Positions 19,943 through 30,479 of a stretch of 64,000 nucleotides of DNA are shown one piece after another. Each line of letters starts with the position of its first letter. Positions within the stretch are counted from its first letter, which is position 1. The notes under the pieces were generated by a model. The model saw only the letters and a list, made by a program, of their open reading frames with translations, made no database searches and had not been told where the DNA came from. The stretch lies in NCBI RefSeq assembly GCF_963082655.1, contig NC_081555.1, positions 92,705,819 through 92,769,818 of the forward strand. The letters run 5' to 3'. The translations under genes were made by a program, and so were the position numbers. This DNA comes from Stomoxys calcitrans (Eukaryota > Arthropoda > Insecta > Diptera > Muscidae).

Positions 19943-20518
19943 TCATCTTTTCGCGATCTGGATCCCCCCATAGGATTTTCGCCGTCCTACCGACTGTTTC
20001 GCTGTTTCACAGGGTTGCATGCCCCCACGTCTTTTACCCCGACTGCGTCTACCCGAAAGGTTAACCAAGTTTATTGACGGCAGTCCTCTTGGTTTTACCA
20101 CCAAATCGACTGCCCTTTCATTCCCCCTTACTCCGTTATGTCCCCGCACCCAAACGATACGAATTTTGCCTTCCTCAGAGAAGACTTTAATCTCCTCCTT
20201 ACATTCCAAGACTGTTCGTGATATTACTGTCCTGGTTGTTAATGCCCTTATGGCCTGTATACTGTTCATAAAGAGGTTCATACTCGATGCGTTAACATCA
20301 CACGATCTAAAGCATTCCGTGATCACCCGGATTTGCGCCTGCAGGACCGTGTTATGGTCAAGCAGTCTAAAACAGATCTCAGTCTCTGGGTTCTCAATGT
20401 AGACCCCCAGGCCCACTCTGTCCCCTAGCTTTGATCCATCCGTGTAACATGATATGCCATATGGCAATACTAGGGTTCCGTCGACCAAGACTGTGCCGCT
20501 GGCAGCAGTGCTTCGCAT
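19943..20518 (-). pseudogene. LINE-B2 RNase H domain
   Basis: A 191-residue open piece: GTLVLPYGISCYTDGSKLGD (block 1, catalytic Asp), NTVLQAQIRVITEC (block 2, the catalytic Glu of QAE is Gln here), LFMNSIQAIRAL (block 3, the Asp of TDS is Asn), WVRGHNGVRGNERAVDLVVK (block 4, His kept). With two catalytic acids replaced, it would not cut RNA. It continues toward NLVNLSG and then leaves frame. Confidence 0.8.
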
Positions 20519-20589
20519 TCGACCTCAAGGTTAATTTCAGGTATCCGATCGGAAATCTCTTCTCTTCCTTCCAGGTTTCCTATCGTCGC

Positions 20590-20868
20590 CTAGATTATAC
20601 CCCTATTGTGTGAGCTGCTCCCATCCACAATCCATTCTCCCTTGGCCTTATTTCCCATAGCCGCAGTGCCTGCCTCACACTTAATCTGTGCGTCAGTGGG
20701 TCGGATATCTAGAATAGTCTCCACTGCCCTAATGGGCGTGGTCCTCATCACTCCGCCTATGTCATGACAATATGTTCTCTGAACCTGTTGAATGGTCCTT
20801 ATTCTGCACTTTTTCTCCATAGCAGTCCACCAAACTACAGAGGCGTAGGTAAGAATTGGTCTAATCAC
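20590..20868 (-). pseudogene. LINE-B2 RT thumb and connection block
   Basis: MIRPILTYASVVWWTAMEKK followed by IQQVQRTYCHDIGGVMRTTP and AVETILDIRPTDAQIKCEA are the standard words after RT in R1/LOA/I-type LINEs. Upstream, around 20990-20900, the words for KYLGVILDRKLN and HIQ are visible in a shifted frame. Confidence 0.75.
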
Positions 20869-21901
20869 GCTCCTGTAGAGCCAGTGGACTATCCTCGGGT
20901 TCAGGCCCCATTACGAGCCTACGGCCCGTCTACATGGTGACCAACATCTGTGAGCCTTCTCAGTACGCTCCTGAATGTGACACTTCCAATTCAGTTTCCT
21001 GTCCAAGATCACACCTAAGTATTTGACTTTGTTAGATATCCAAATTGTCTTATTGAGGAATCTCCATCAGAGCGTGAGTAGTTGCATCCCTCCGGTGGAT
21101 GTTTATATGGATGACCTCAATCATTAGTCCTCCATTAGATGGGCTCCTTGCTGCTCCCTGTTCGTTAGGCTTTATTGCGTCTACCGTTCCTGCACTGCCT
21201 GATGTTCCAATATAAGGATCTTTACCTATACTCGTCTTCCAAATCTTAAGTAAATGGGCTTCTTGGGAGAAGGTTATGGACACATCGTTGGCTCCCTATT
21301 CGTTAGGCTGCATTAAGATTCCTGTCGCTGCGCTGCCTAATGTTTCAATATAAGGATCTTTACATGTCCTAGTCTTCCTAATCTCGAGAAAGTGGTTGAT
21401 GGTTCCGTCGTCGGTCCCTGTTCGTATGTTGGGTTTCTCGCCCCCGCACTGTTGATGTTTTAGTATTAGGATCTTTTCTTATCGTAGTCTTCCCAGTGTT
21501 GAGAGAGTCGGTGATTGTCTCCTTGTCGTCCCCTGTTCGTTAGGCGTTATTGAGTGCCTCGCCAATGCACCTCCTCCTAATGGCTCAATATGAGGATTTT
21601 TGCCTATCCTAGTCTTTCCAATCTTGAAAAAGTTGCCCTAGGTCCCGTTTTACGCCATGACTTGTTCCTTAGCCAAACTTGTCACGGAGACTTGATTAAT
21701 GCCCACCACAAGGAGAGTTTCTTCCTACTTCTACTCCCTGTGGAAAACCTCCCACATCTCTGCGACCAAGTATTGGTTTTGCTTGTTTAGGACTTCCATC
21801 ATGCGTTTCGTCACGATTTGGCCGGCAACATCCATCATGAAGACCGTCGCCTTTGTGAGCTGTTGGATATCCATCCTTCTCACAAGGTCAAGCTTTGCGC
21901 C

Positions 21902-22970
21902 CTAGGGAGTGTGAATACTTCCCAGGAGCTTCTTGACGGTGTCAATGGATTCCGCTGAAGCAAAGTGCTGCGTAAAGTTGTCCTCTCTATACTCACAGCT
22001 CATAATTCGTTTGGGTGGACGCCCTTCGGAGTTCAATACACGTTCGATAACCTGATCGTTTACCAAACGCCTCACCTGGGACCGATGATCTGGTGGAATC
22101 CTACCGAATGCACAGCCGATATCAATGACTGCAAAAGTCATCTTATCTCTGTTGTGCTTCCTTGGCATTCCGGCGAATGAGGGAGGCTCCTTATCTCTCT
22201 TAGTGACCATCTTCCACTTTCGTGAAGCCTGTGGCCTCTTTTTGGAAGTCACAGTACGCTATGAAGACTCAGGGGCTGTGCGCGCTTCCTTCCGGTTCCG
22301 GTTCCGACTTTGACTACCTCCGCTGGACGCCGTGTGGAGTCTCCATTGCAAGGGGCCGGCTTGGTTCTCCCAGAGTACTTGAAAGCGGAGAGCTCTTTTT
22401 TTAGCATTTTATCAGTGTTATGCTCTTCGGGAGATCTGATTCCCTTTTCAGCTTCCGTTGAAGTGCTTGGAATGTCAGTTCTATCCCTTCCAGCACCCTG
22501 CACTTTCGCTCGAGTACGCTGCCGGCACATACTCCTCTGTCTTCTTCGTTGTGCCCCGGATCGGTTTCTCGGTCTGCTTGTGACCTAAGCAAAGCCATCG
22601 CTCACTTCTGCCGTTATCCCGCTGCCCTCATCTCTCGATTCGGCTACGATGACTGATTCATTGACACTGTCGATGTTTGAATCCGAGTCGGAAACACCAC
22701 CTTTAATTAAAGACTGGGGACGAACTGTGCATCCCTCTAGTTTATCCATCTCTTACTCATTAATGAGTCTGACGATTAGTTGTGCGCTGGACACATTACT
22801 TTTGACTACCGGTGCCAAGGCACCCATACCTATGGAAGGGCAGGACAACATGCTGTGGTCTGATGCCACCACTGCAGCTGTTACGTCTTCGGAGTTAATT
22901 TTGGGCCTACCCCTGAAAGGCTTTAAAATGTTTTTGTAATAGGTAGTACCTGTTCCGAGATATGGATTTT
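21902..22970 (-). pseudogene. LINE-B2 ORF1 (DUF4780-like, broken)
   Basis: Minus-strand pieces in order: 22970-22600 (SSAQLIVRLINE, then an acidic serine-rich part), 22530-22249 (RQRTRAKVQGAGRDRTDIPS, SPEEHNTDKM), and 22252-21902 (TSKKRPQASRKWK, KHNRDKMTFAVIDIGCAFG, IPPDHRSQV, MSCEYRED, FASAESIDTVKKLLG). The region continues toward 21650 with MDIQQLTKATVF. The basic and serine-rich N-terminus followed by a folded RNA-binding-like domain fits an ORF1 nucleic-acid chaperone. At least two frameshifts are present. Confidence 0.7.
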
Positions 22971-23002
22971 TTGTTTCTTTTCTTCTTCGAGGAGCGAAAT
23001 GA

Positions 23003-23045
23003 AAACTTTCTTTAAAAAAAACCGCAATTACTTTTTGGGCAACCA
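23003..23045. mobile_element. MITE-1 terminal fragment
   Basis: The right TIR ACCGCAATTACTTTTTGGGC + AACCAA is followed by TA. The rest of the MITE is absent. It sits at the 5' edge of LINE-B2. Confidence 0.7.
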
Positions 23046-24085
23046 ATAGTATGCTGCGTCTTACCCTACCTTACTTTAAGACAAACAAATTCCAACATAG
23101 ATTTTCTCTCTGTGTCTAGGTAGGTAGGCGATGCCGTTGGTGATACAACGAATGTCAAGTGCAATTTGAGATGACATTGAAGCGTCGACAAAATGTTCGT
23201 CTACGTTTAGTGCTCTTTGCCAAATATTGATTTTTATGTCAGTTCTAAACTGCAATTTTGTGAAACTTTTCTAAATCCCAAGTGGAGAAAAATCAACGTG
23301 CTAACGAGGGCAAAAGGTCAACGGACGATTAAACGACCATAGACCTAACAAGCAGCAGCAACAAAAGAGGAATGTACTCCGTTTAAGGTAGAAGAGATAT
23401 TTTAGGTTAGAAATGAATGATAAGAAAATAGATTTTTTTTAAATTCAAGAACATAAAGTAGCAATCAAGATGTTGTTCTCATTAAATAAACGGAATAAAA
23501 TAAACCTCTTATTGTAATAAAGTTTCACCTTAAAAGGACTCTGTCACTGACATGAAGACCAAACATAATGAAACTTTGCGGTATTTTGCTAGACTCTCCC
23601 AGTTCTATTCGCCTTTTTGCACCATTTTAACATTTTTTCCAACACTTTTAAGAAGGACGGACAGACACATTGAAAAAGAAATGCAGCAAAACGTGCCTGC
23701 AGGAATAACGACCGCCTACATCATCATTACGGGAAAAGACTTAACTGAATTCAAATAATTTTTGTATGGAATGTTCTCTTGTCGCCCCAGCAACCGCTGG
23801 CAGCAAAACTTTCTTTGAAAGTTTTTCCCTTTTTTCCAACGTTAAAGTATGTTTGCCCATTTAATTAACGAGTTAAAAAAATATGCAGTAGTAAACTAAA
23901 CGAAGATGTCATGAACACAGCAATGAGGTTCAAATTGAATGTGATAATGGTTTACAGGAATTTTCTTTTACATTTATTAGCTGCAAGTTAAATGTAGTTG
24001 GGTTTCAAAAAAAAAAAAAATCATGTTATTGAAAGCCTAACAAAGATTTTTTTTCTCGAAATTCACTTTTATGAACTTTGGTGAA
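23046..24085. other. No gene recognised
   Basis: About 1 kb of AT-rich DNA without recognised repeats or protein motifs. The 68-residue frame at 23552-23758 has no recognisable domain. Confidence 0.5.
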
Positions 24086-24089
24086 CAAA

Positions 24090-24870
24090 GTCGTGAAAAT
24101 GGTCAAAATGCTGCTGCACTGTACCAAATATTGAACTGCTCTTGGAAAGTTGGCCGAAACTCAACTTGTTTATCGAAAAATTGTGTTTGGCGACAAAGCT
24201 CATTTTTGGCTAAATGGGTACGGTAATAAGCAGAATTATAGATTTTGGAGTGACGATCGGCCAAAAGCACTAAAGCATCCAGAAAAGACGCAGTTCGGTG
24301 CGGTTTATGGGCTGGTGGCATCATTGGACCGTACTTCTTCAAAAACAATTCGTGATTGGCGACAAAACTCATTTTTGGCTCAATGGGTACGTAAATAAGC
24401 AGAATTGTAGATTTTGGAATGACGATCAGCCAGAAGCACCAATGCATCGAGAAAAAGACGCAGTTTGGTACGGTTTATGGGCTGGTGGCATCATTGGACC
24501 GTACTTCTTCAAAAACTATGCGTGATTATCGTGAATTACCGTGGTATGATATCCTATTTGCAAGAGTTTGACCTGCATTACATGTGGTCGGTCAACAAGA
24601 CGGTGTCACACAGCACGCGTAATAATGGAATTATTTATAGGCGAGTTCGGTGAACATTTTATTTCACATTCGGGACCGGTCAATTTGCCGCCCAGATCGT
24701 GCGATTATATACAGGGCTATGTTAAAGCTCATGTTTATACAGACAAGCCTTATTCAATTGACGCATAGAAAGACAATTGAAGCATTTATTCGTGAGATAA
24801 CGGCCGAAATGTTGGAAAGAGTATGCCCACATTGGAAGGTATTCACCTTACCAAGAAGCTCACGCAGGGG
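24090..24870 (+). pseudogene. mariner-like transposase with internal duplication
   Basis: The early part includes FGEQSRENGQNAAA-like text, then VFGDKAHFWLNGYGNKQNYR + FWSDDRP, which contains the first catalytic aspartate region of Tc1/mariner enzymes (usually DE.HF...G..N.QN.R.W). A segment of about 170 bp is duplicated in tandem: IRDWRQNSFLAQWVRK and NKQNCRFWNDDQPEAPMH repeat from about 24345. The C-terminal part has EFGEHFISHSGPVNLPPRSC + D and YGYVKAHVYTDKP-like text at 24650-24760. Frameshifts and loss of the middle aspartate region make it inactive. Confidence 0.75.
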
Positions 24871-24879
24871 AAGGCTCAC

Positions 24880-25295
24880 AGATTCAGTGGTACCATCTGT
24901 GTTAACTAGCGATACCATTCATGGCCAGCTCGCCGGTCGCTTCGTTTCCTCTCCACCAACTCTTGATTGCCCGGGAGCCACCAGACCCTGGCAGCCTTCC
25001 CCATGATACGAAGAAACTCTTTGCATATTCTAACTAGTATGGGCCTCACATGGCCCAACGCCAAAGCCTTCAGCATCGCATAAAAGTCCACATAAATCGT
25101 GAGAATTTGATCGGGCCGAAACTCCCTTATCGTCTCTAGAGCAGTCAGAACCGCGAAGACCTTCGCCGTAAGGCTGCTGTACTCAAAATCCTATATGATT
25201 TCCAGATTGCAAGGAATTCAATGAAGATACCTGTCCCGCTATCCCGATCCAATTTAAACCCATCCGTGTATAGAGAAGGTATACCGAGTACACAG
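24880..25295 (-). pseudogene. LINE-C RNase H fragment
   Basis: On the minus strand, from about 25285, it reads LYTDGFKLDRDSGTGIFIEF (RNase H block 1) and later KAARVWWLPGNQELVERKRS (decayed form of the VWVPGH.G..GNE.AD block). The middle is frameshifted. A second partial copy of the same region lies at 25588-25800, beyond a SINE2. It is plausibly the RNase H of the LINE-C whose RT lies at 26740-28345. Confidence 0.6.
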
Positions 25296-25297
25296 AC

Positions 25298-25587
25298 GGA
25301 GGCCACCGTAGTTCAAAGGTTAGCATGTCCGCCTATGACGCTGAATGCCTGGGTACTAATGCAAGCGAGACCAACAGCGGTGGTTTTCCCCTCCTGATGC
25401 TGGCAACATTTGTGTGGTACTATGCCATGTAAAAAATTCTCTCCAAAGAGCTGTCGCCCTCCGGCTAGCCGTTCGTACTCGGCTACGAAAAGGAGGCCCC
25501 TTATCATTGAGCTTAAACTTGAATCGGACTGCACTCATTGATATGTGAGAAGTTTGCCCATGTTCTTCAGTGGAGTGTTCAACGGAA
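25298..25587 (+). mobile_element. SINE2, near-complete copy
   Basis: Head GGCCACCGTAGTTCAAAGGTT, CCTGGGTACTAATGCAAGCG (altered B box), body CAGCGGTGGTTTTCCCCTCC, CTCGGCTACGAAAAGGAGGC, and an end near GTTCTTCAGTGGAGTGTTCA. It lies between two duplicated pieces of the LINE-C RNase H segment. Confidence 0.85.
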
Positions 25588-25800
25588 AAAATGGGCCTCA
25601 CATGGTCCAACGCCAGAGCCTTCAGTATCGCCTGAAAGTGCACATAAATCGTGAGAATGCAGTGCAGTCAAAACCGCAAACGCGTAACTGATTTCCAGAT
25701 TGCAAGGAATTCAATAAAGATTCCTTCCCCGCTATCCCCATTCATTTTAAACCCATCGGTGTATCCAGAAGTAATGCCAAAACCAATTAGTTTCTGGAGA
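25588..25800 (-). pseudogene. LINE-C RNase H, duplicated piece
   Basis: ATGGGCCTCACATGGTCCAA and GATTTCCAGATTGCAAGGAA match 25040-25290 closely. The minus strand encodes SGYTDGFKMNGDSGEGIFIE, RNase H block 1. The middle is deleted. Confidence 0.65.
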
Positions 25801-25807
25801 AGGGATT

Positions 25808-25880
25808 CCACCGTGGCACCGAGGTTAGCATGCTCGCTTATGACGCTGAACGCTTGGGTTCGAATCATGATGAGAACATC
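25808..25880 (+). mobile_element. SINE2 head fragment
   Basis: CCACCGTGGCACCGAGGTTA, GACGCTGAACGCTTGGGTTC and GAATCATGATGAGAACATC match only the tRNA-like head of SINE2. Confidence 0.7.
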
Positions 25881-25904
25881 TTTTACTTTACCGAGTCGAA
25901 CGTA

Positions 25905-26450
25905 GAATAGCGTTTCAATCGCCTTGATCTTCTGCGCTCATTCTAAAATCTCTGACACCAAGTTTCGAGGTGTCTTCCACCACTTGATCTTTCCATCGGG
26001 CTCTTGGTCTTCCCGGTTTGCGAGTATCACCGTGTTTGCCTTCAAAAGACTTCTTTGCCGAAGCTTCTTCATCCATTCTGACAACGTGGCCTAGCCAACG
26101 CAGCCGTTGTATTTTGACCAAACTGGTCCGTATATTTTACGAAGAATCTTTCTTTCAACTACTCCAAGCACTGCCTGATCTGCTTTCACAAGTACCCATG
26201 CTTCAGAAACATACAACAATCTTCTTCTGTCGAGAGGTGGCCTTGTGTCTAAACTGCTTACTTAGTCCAAAGTAGCATCTGTTTGCCAGTATTATTCTGG
26301 AGTCAATCGTTTCGGTTAGGGTGGTGCCGAGGTGGATAAAGTTGCTGACTATCTCAAAGTTGTGGTTCCCAACTTTCTCAATTTTCTTTATCTTCTCGGT
26401 TCTACAAGGCGTTTTGGGAGTCGAAACCATCCATCTTATCTTCATTTACT
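25905..26450 (-). pseudogene. C-terminal part of a different LINE reverse transcriptase
   Basis: The minus-strand piece 26445-26203 contains VSNFIHLGTTLTETIDSRI and RCYFGLSKQFRHKA. The piece 26121-25915 contains RLRWLGHVVRMDEEASAKK and RKPGRPRARWKDQV. These words (NFIYLG.., RWLGHV.RM, GRP..RW.D.) are typical of the C-terminal end of RTE-like or related endonuclease/RT retrotransposons and differ from LINE-A, B and C. Only the tail is present. Confidence 0.7.
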
Positions 26451-26484
26451 GCCAGACCCATTTTCACTGACTATCATCACAAAC

Positions 26485-26736
26485 AATTTTTCAGCGGTGG
26501 TTCTCTCCTTTTAATGCTGGCAACATTTGTGATGTACTGTACCAACTCATATGGCAGCCATGAAAAAACTTCTCCACCAAGAGGTGTCGCATTGGGACAC
26601 GCCATTCGGACTCGACTATAACAAGGAGAGCCCAAATAATTGAGCTTAAACTTGAATCAGACTGCTCTCAGTGGCATGTGAGAAGTTTACCTCTGTTCCT
26701 TAATGGAATGTTCATGGACAAATTTGCATTTGCATG
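26485..26736 (+). mobile_element. SINE2, 5'-truncated copy
   Basis: Starts in the body (CAGCGGTGGTTCTCTCCTTT), continues with GCAACATTTGTGATGTACT, GGACTCGACTATAACAAGGA and ends TTAATGGAATGTTCATGGAC, TTTGCATTTGCAT. It has a short insertion (ACCAACTCATATGGCAGCC) near 26540. Confidence 0.8.
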
Positions 26737-26739
26737 CCG

Positions 26740-28345
26740 AGAAGGTCGTGGTATCCTCAGCCCAGAGATCCCTTTTCGGGATAAGACGTCCAACCCGTGG
26801 ACAAAAAGGGCCTCTATGGTACATAATCAGTTGCATTGCATATAACATGCCGCCATCTAGCATCTCCATTTTCCAGCAGAGCTGAAGTATGCCCATAGCT
26901 TGAGCCGCGCCAGGAACCTGACTCTCTCAGTCTTTAGGCGATCTTCGTTACCACGTACAGCTGCAAAAGCTTTAGATCGATAATGATAGTGAGCGCCCCT
27001 CTCGGGGTACTACTTCATGTTCCAGAGAGCAGTATCGCTGCGGTACCCTATACCTTATCGATCATTCTGCGAAGCCCGATGCCACAGCAGAAATCATTCG
27101 GGGTGAGAATAGGCTGAACAAACGCCGTAAACATCCAGTGCACGGTAGACGGCATTAGCCCCTAATCTCCTTTGTATCTTAAGTGGCCCGAATAACCGCC
27201 GTAAACATCCAGTGAACCGTAGACGACCTTATCACCAAAACTCCCCCGTATCTATAGTAGTAAAGCACATTCAGTCCACTCTTAACTTTACTCTACGTTC
27301 TTAGTTTCTGGTCATGATTTCGAGAGCCCAATTGCTTTACCTTGAAAGTAAGCGGCAGCTCCCCGCTATCCCCCGAAAACACCCAGCTTCCTCCTTCTAG
27401 TGAAAAGTGCAAGCTCAGTTTTTCAGGGGTTCATACCAACCCAGTTAGCCCTCGCTCTTCCAGAAAGCTTCATTAACGCTCTCTCAACGAGGTCCATATT
27501 ATTAGAGAGTAAACCTGCGCCCACCATGATGACAACGTTTTCCGCTTCGGCAACGACCTTCACTTTACTCCATGTTCTTTCTCCAGCTTAGTGTCTTGTC
27601 AAGAGACCTCAACACCCTCTGAACGAGGTCTGTATTATTAGAGAGGAAACCGGCATCCACCATGATGACAAAGTTTTCCGTTTCGGCAACGACCTTCACT
27701 TTACTCCATGTTCTTTCTCCAGTTTAGTGTCTGGTCAAGAGTCACGCCCAATTGCTTGGGCTTGGAAGAAAGTGGCGGCTCCATCCCATCCCCCGAAAAC
27801 ACCCAGCTTCCACTTCCTGGTTAAAAGTGCAGGCTCAGTCATTCTGAGATTCATTTCAACCCACTTGGCCCTCTCTCATCCAGAAAGCTTAGTCAAAGCC
27901 CTCTGAACGAGGTCCGTAATGGTAGAGAGGAAACCGGCACCCACCATGATGATAATGTTTTCCGCTTAAGAAACGACCATCGCTTTACTCCATGTTCTTT
28001 ATCCAGCTTTGTTTCTGGTCAAGAGTCACGCCCAATTGCTAGGCCTTGAAAGAAATCGGTAGTTCCACCCAATCTCCCATCTCATTGATAGCCAGAAGCC
28101 ACAAAAGAAGGGATAAAACCCCTCCTTCGGGAGTTTCTCTGGTCACAATCTTCCTAATCGAGCCCTACGCTGATGATGTGTTGATAATCCGACCTTTTGG
28201 CATCGTATCAACTCAATTCAAAGATGGGTGAGGGGTGGCGCCAGAGCGCCGTGTATGGACTCAAACTTCACGTAATTAAAAGCCTCTTCTATGTCAAAGT
28301 GAACTCATTCGCACTCAATTTATACTCGATGTCCAACTACATTAT
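26740..28345 (-). pseudogene. LINE-C reverse transcriptase, rearranged
   Basis: From 28345 on the minus strand: FDIEEAFNYVKFES (RT palm motif A), then a frame change, GVLSLLLWLLAINEMGDWVE (motif B), a decayed motif C, RFPSTITDLVQRALTKLS, NLRMTEPALLTRKWK and LGVTLDQTLNWRKNM (post-motif C). Near 27300-26740 come STVHWMFTAFVQPILT and RLRESGSWR with YGHTSALLENG, the thumb and connection. The stretch between motif C and the LGVTLDQ block is present three times (see next entry). The layout resembles LINE-A but the sequence differs, so it is a third family. Confidence 0.7.
27480..28030 (-). repeat. Triplicated segment inside LINE-C RT
   Basis: Three partial copies of the same ~115-bp stretch (ATTAGAGAG, CACCATGATGACAA, TTTTCCGCTT, CTTTACTCCATGTTCTTT, TCAAGAG) lie at about 27490-27605, 27628-27745 and 27911-28028. 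A related short duplication (CGCCGTAAACATCCAGTG) is at 27122 and 27201. Confidence 0.75.
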
Positions 28346-28389
28346 GAGGGACACTGTCAACTGACCAACCCTTAAGCCCTAAACAGAAC

Positions 28390-29310
28390 CATACACGTTC
28401 CAACAACCATACACGTTGGAACTGTGTATGGTTGGTATGGTTCAAATCGGCCTATAACATGATATAGCTGATATTTAAACCTGAATCCTAGATCTTGTTT
28501 CTTGAGCAACTAGAGGGTGCAATTATTATCCGATTTGGATGAAATTTGGCATCAAGGGTTTTGTTTGACTTCCAACAACTGTGCCTAGTATGGTTCAAAT
28601 CGGTCTATAACAAGATATAGCTGCCATATAAACCGATCGTGGATCTTGACTTCTTGGGCCTGTAGAGGGCGCAATTCTTATCTGATTTGGCTGAAATTTT
28701 GCACCAGGTTTTTTTATTTTTACGTCCAACATTTGTGTCAAGTATGTTCTAATTTGATTGATAACCTGATATAGCCCCCATATGAACCGATCTTGTATAT
28801 TGATTTCTTAATTTGGGTTTGATCACAAAAAACTGCGGGTAGTATTGTTTGAAATGGTTCATAACCTTATACGGCTCCCATATAAACTGATTTCGGATCT
28901 TCATTATTGAGTCGCTAGAGGGCGTAATTGTTATCCGATTTGGTTGAAATCTTCAATGAGGTGTTTTATTATGACTTTCAACAAATGTGGAAAGTATGGT
29001 CCAAAGTGGTTCACAACCTGATATAACTCGCATATAAACCGAACGATCTCCCGATTTATTTCTTGAGCCACTATAGTGCGGAATTCTTATCCGATGTGGC
29101 TGAAATTTTGCACAATGATTTCCACTGTGGTCTCCAACAGCTTCAATCAGTTCATAACATGGTATAGCTCAAATAGCATAGAAATTCATATGCTTTATCC
29201 ATTGTTTGCCTGTAAAGAGGTATCGGCCAAAGAACTTGATTGACGCGATCCATGGTGGAGGGTATAAAAGATTCGGCCGGTCAAACTTGGCACGCTTTAA
29301 CTTGTTTTGT
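28390..29310 (-). mobile_element. D-type element 4, reversed
   Basis: Units with GTTCAAATCGGYCTATAACA (or variants) are spaced 153 bp where measured (28448 to 28601) and about 152-155 in more diverged units (about 28756, and 28855 to 29007). Each has ATATAGCTGCCATATAAACC and GGGCGCAATTCTTATCYGAT. The right end is GGAGGGTATAAAAGATTCGG + CCGGTC at 29258-29283 followed by TTAACTTGTTTTG, the hairpin end. The left end is not resolved. Confidence 0.65.
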
Positions 29311-29529
29311 GTTAATATTGGGGTACAAACAAAAAAATCGAACCACAATCTGATATACCAAAAAAGGTCCGCCCGCCTCAGATGGAGTAACCACCCTACG
29401 CTTTAGATGGCATAACCACCCTTCAGGAAACCGATGGGTCCTTCACATTTTTGATTTTATAGTTTTTTAGAGGCTAGTTGGCCCGCCGTATCTTGGATGA
29501 TAGATTTGTTTTCTACTCGCCCATATTGT

Positions 29530-29950
29530 CGTTGTTGTTGTTGTAGCCACATTTTCATGTGGAGGTGGCGATTCTCGCAAGCTCCTGTGATTGAGGAAGC
29601 TCGTTCCGGTCAAAAGGACCGATCGCCATGGAAACAAGGTGGTCATTGGTTATTTAAAAGATCACATAACTCGCCTTGTCATATTGAGCATCATAGACAC
29701 TCAGCATTTGTGCAAGAGCCGTTGTCGCCCGGCCTCTCACTGAGACTCTCCGCTTAATACCGCTGATTGTCCGCGACTACCGTTGCAGCTACTCCGTATG
29801 GAGCATTCCACTATCCGCAGTCTGTCGACGCACGGTAGCTCGCAGCTAAGCTTCTCGGTAGCTCGCAGCTAAGCATCTCGTGACAGCAATGAACACCACA
29901 CAAATCAGACCTCAATGTTCTAGCCTGTGTGGCTCTCACAGCTATCCCGT
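29530..29950 (-). mobile_element. SINE3 (unclassified short retroposon), copy a, 11-bp duplication
   Basis: 421 bp flanked by GCCCATATTGT at 29519-29529 and 29951-29961 (perfect, 11 bp). On the minus strand it starts ACGGGATAGCTGTGAG and ends GGCTACAACAACAACAACG, a CAA-rich 3' tail. A sister copy on the other strand is at 43629-44010. No RT or protein motif; no clear tRNA A box. An internal duplication (GGTAGCTCGCAGCTAAGC) lies at 29837-29880. Confidence 0.75.
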
Positions 29951-30303
29951 GCCCATATTGTAGAGATCGGTTTGTATGGTCGAGGCCACCAACGTAATTT
30001 GAAACCTGCTCGTAGACCTACTGAAGATGCAGAGGACTGGGAACACATCAATGTAGAGCGGTAACAGCAAAAACTTTCCAAAACATAGAAAATCTTTGTG
30101 AATGATCAAAAATTTCATTTCGTCCAGTGGGGCCAATAATCACATCGGTCCATGAACCGTAACCAACTCTGAACAAGCTGCTCAATCAAAGAATAAGCAG
30201 CTCAATCTTTCAAAAGATTTCGCAAGAAAACGCCGAGAAAAGTGAGTTTTTTAGAAAAAATCCACTAAGCCACCCTAACATTGTGATGTTTTACTTATTT
30301 AAG

Positions 30304-30476
30304 ACGCCCCTGTAGCCCTGTTGGAAACTAAACATGTTGGATTGCTAGGGTGGGAGTCGTGGGTCCGATTCCCAACGGAGGCCATGGTTTGCCGCTACTA
30401 TGGTGTCACGAGAGACTTAAAATTGTCTTAGTGAGTCTGTAAAGGACTGCCACTCTAGCCTAACCTAACCCAACCT
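30304..30476 (+). mobile_element. SINE1 copy c
   Basis: GACGCCCCTGTAGCCCTGTT head, GTCGTGGGTCCGATTCCCAA (B box), TGGTGTCACGAGAGACTTAA, TCTTAGTGAGTCTG and GACTGCCACTCTAGCC, ending CTAACCTAACCCAACC. No clean target duplication could be read, so this copy is older. Confidence 0.85.
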
Positions 30477-30479
30477 CTA

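Larger units (their letters stand above)
19535..22970 (-). mobile_element. LINE-B copy 2, 5' region plus RNase H, RT deleted
   Basis: On the minus strand: ORF1 (22970-21600), start of ORF2 with VIHINIHRRDATTHALMEI (the usual QINLHH.K.A...L opening of an AP-type endonuclease), then an abrupt jump near 21050 to the post-RT block (20868-20590), RNase H (20518-19943), a cysteine/histidine tail (19833-19651) and the 3' UTR ending TTTTCAACCTAACCTAACC at about 19540. Most of the endonuclease and the RT are missing, so this is an internally deleted element. The 1-1260 fragment shares its ORF1. Confidence 0.8.

Noticed and set aside
15964..30400. tRNA genes at the SINE1 and SINE2 heads
   Set aside because: A and B boxes are present but I could not find a clear anticodon arm, and each head continues into a SINE body shared by other copies.
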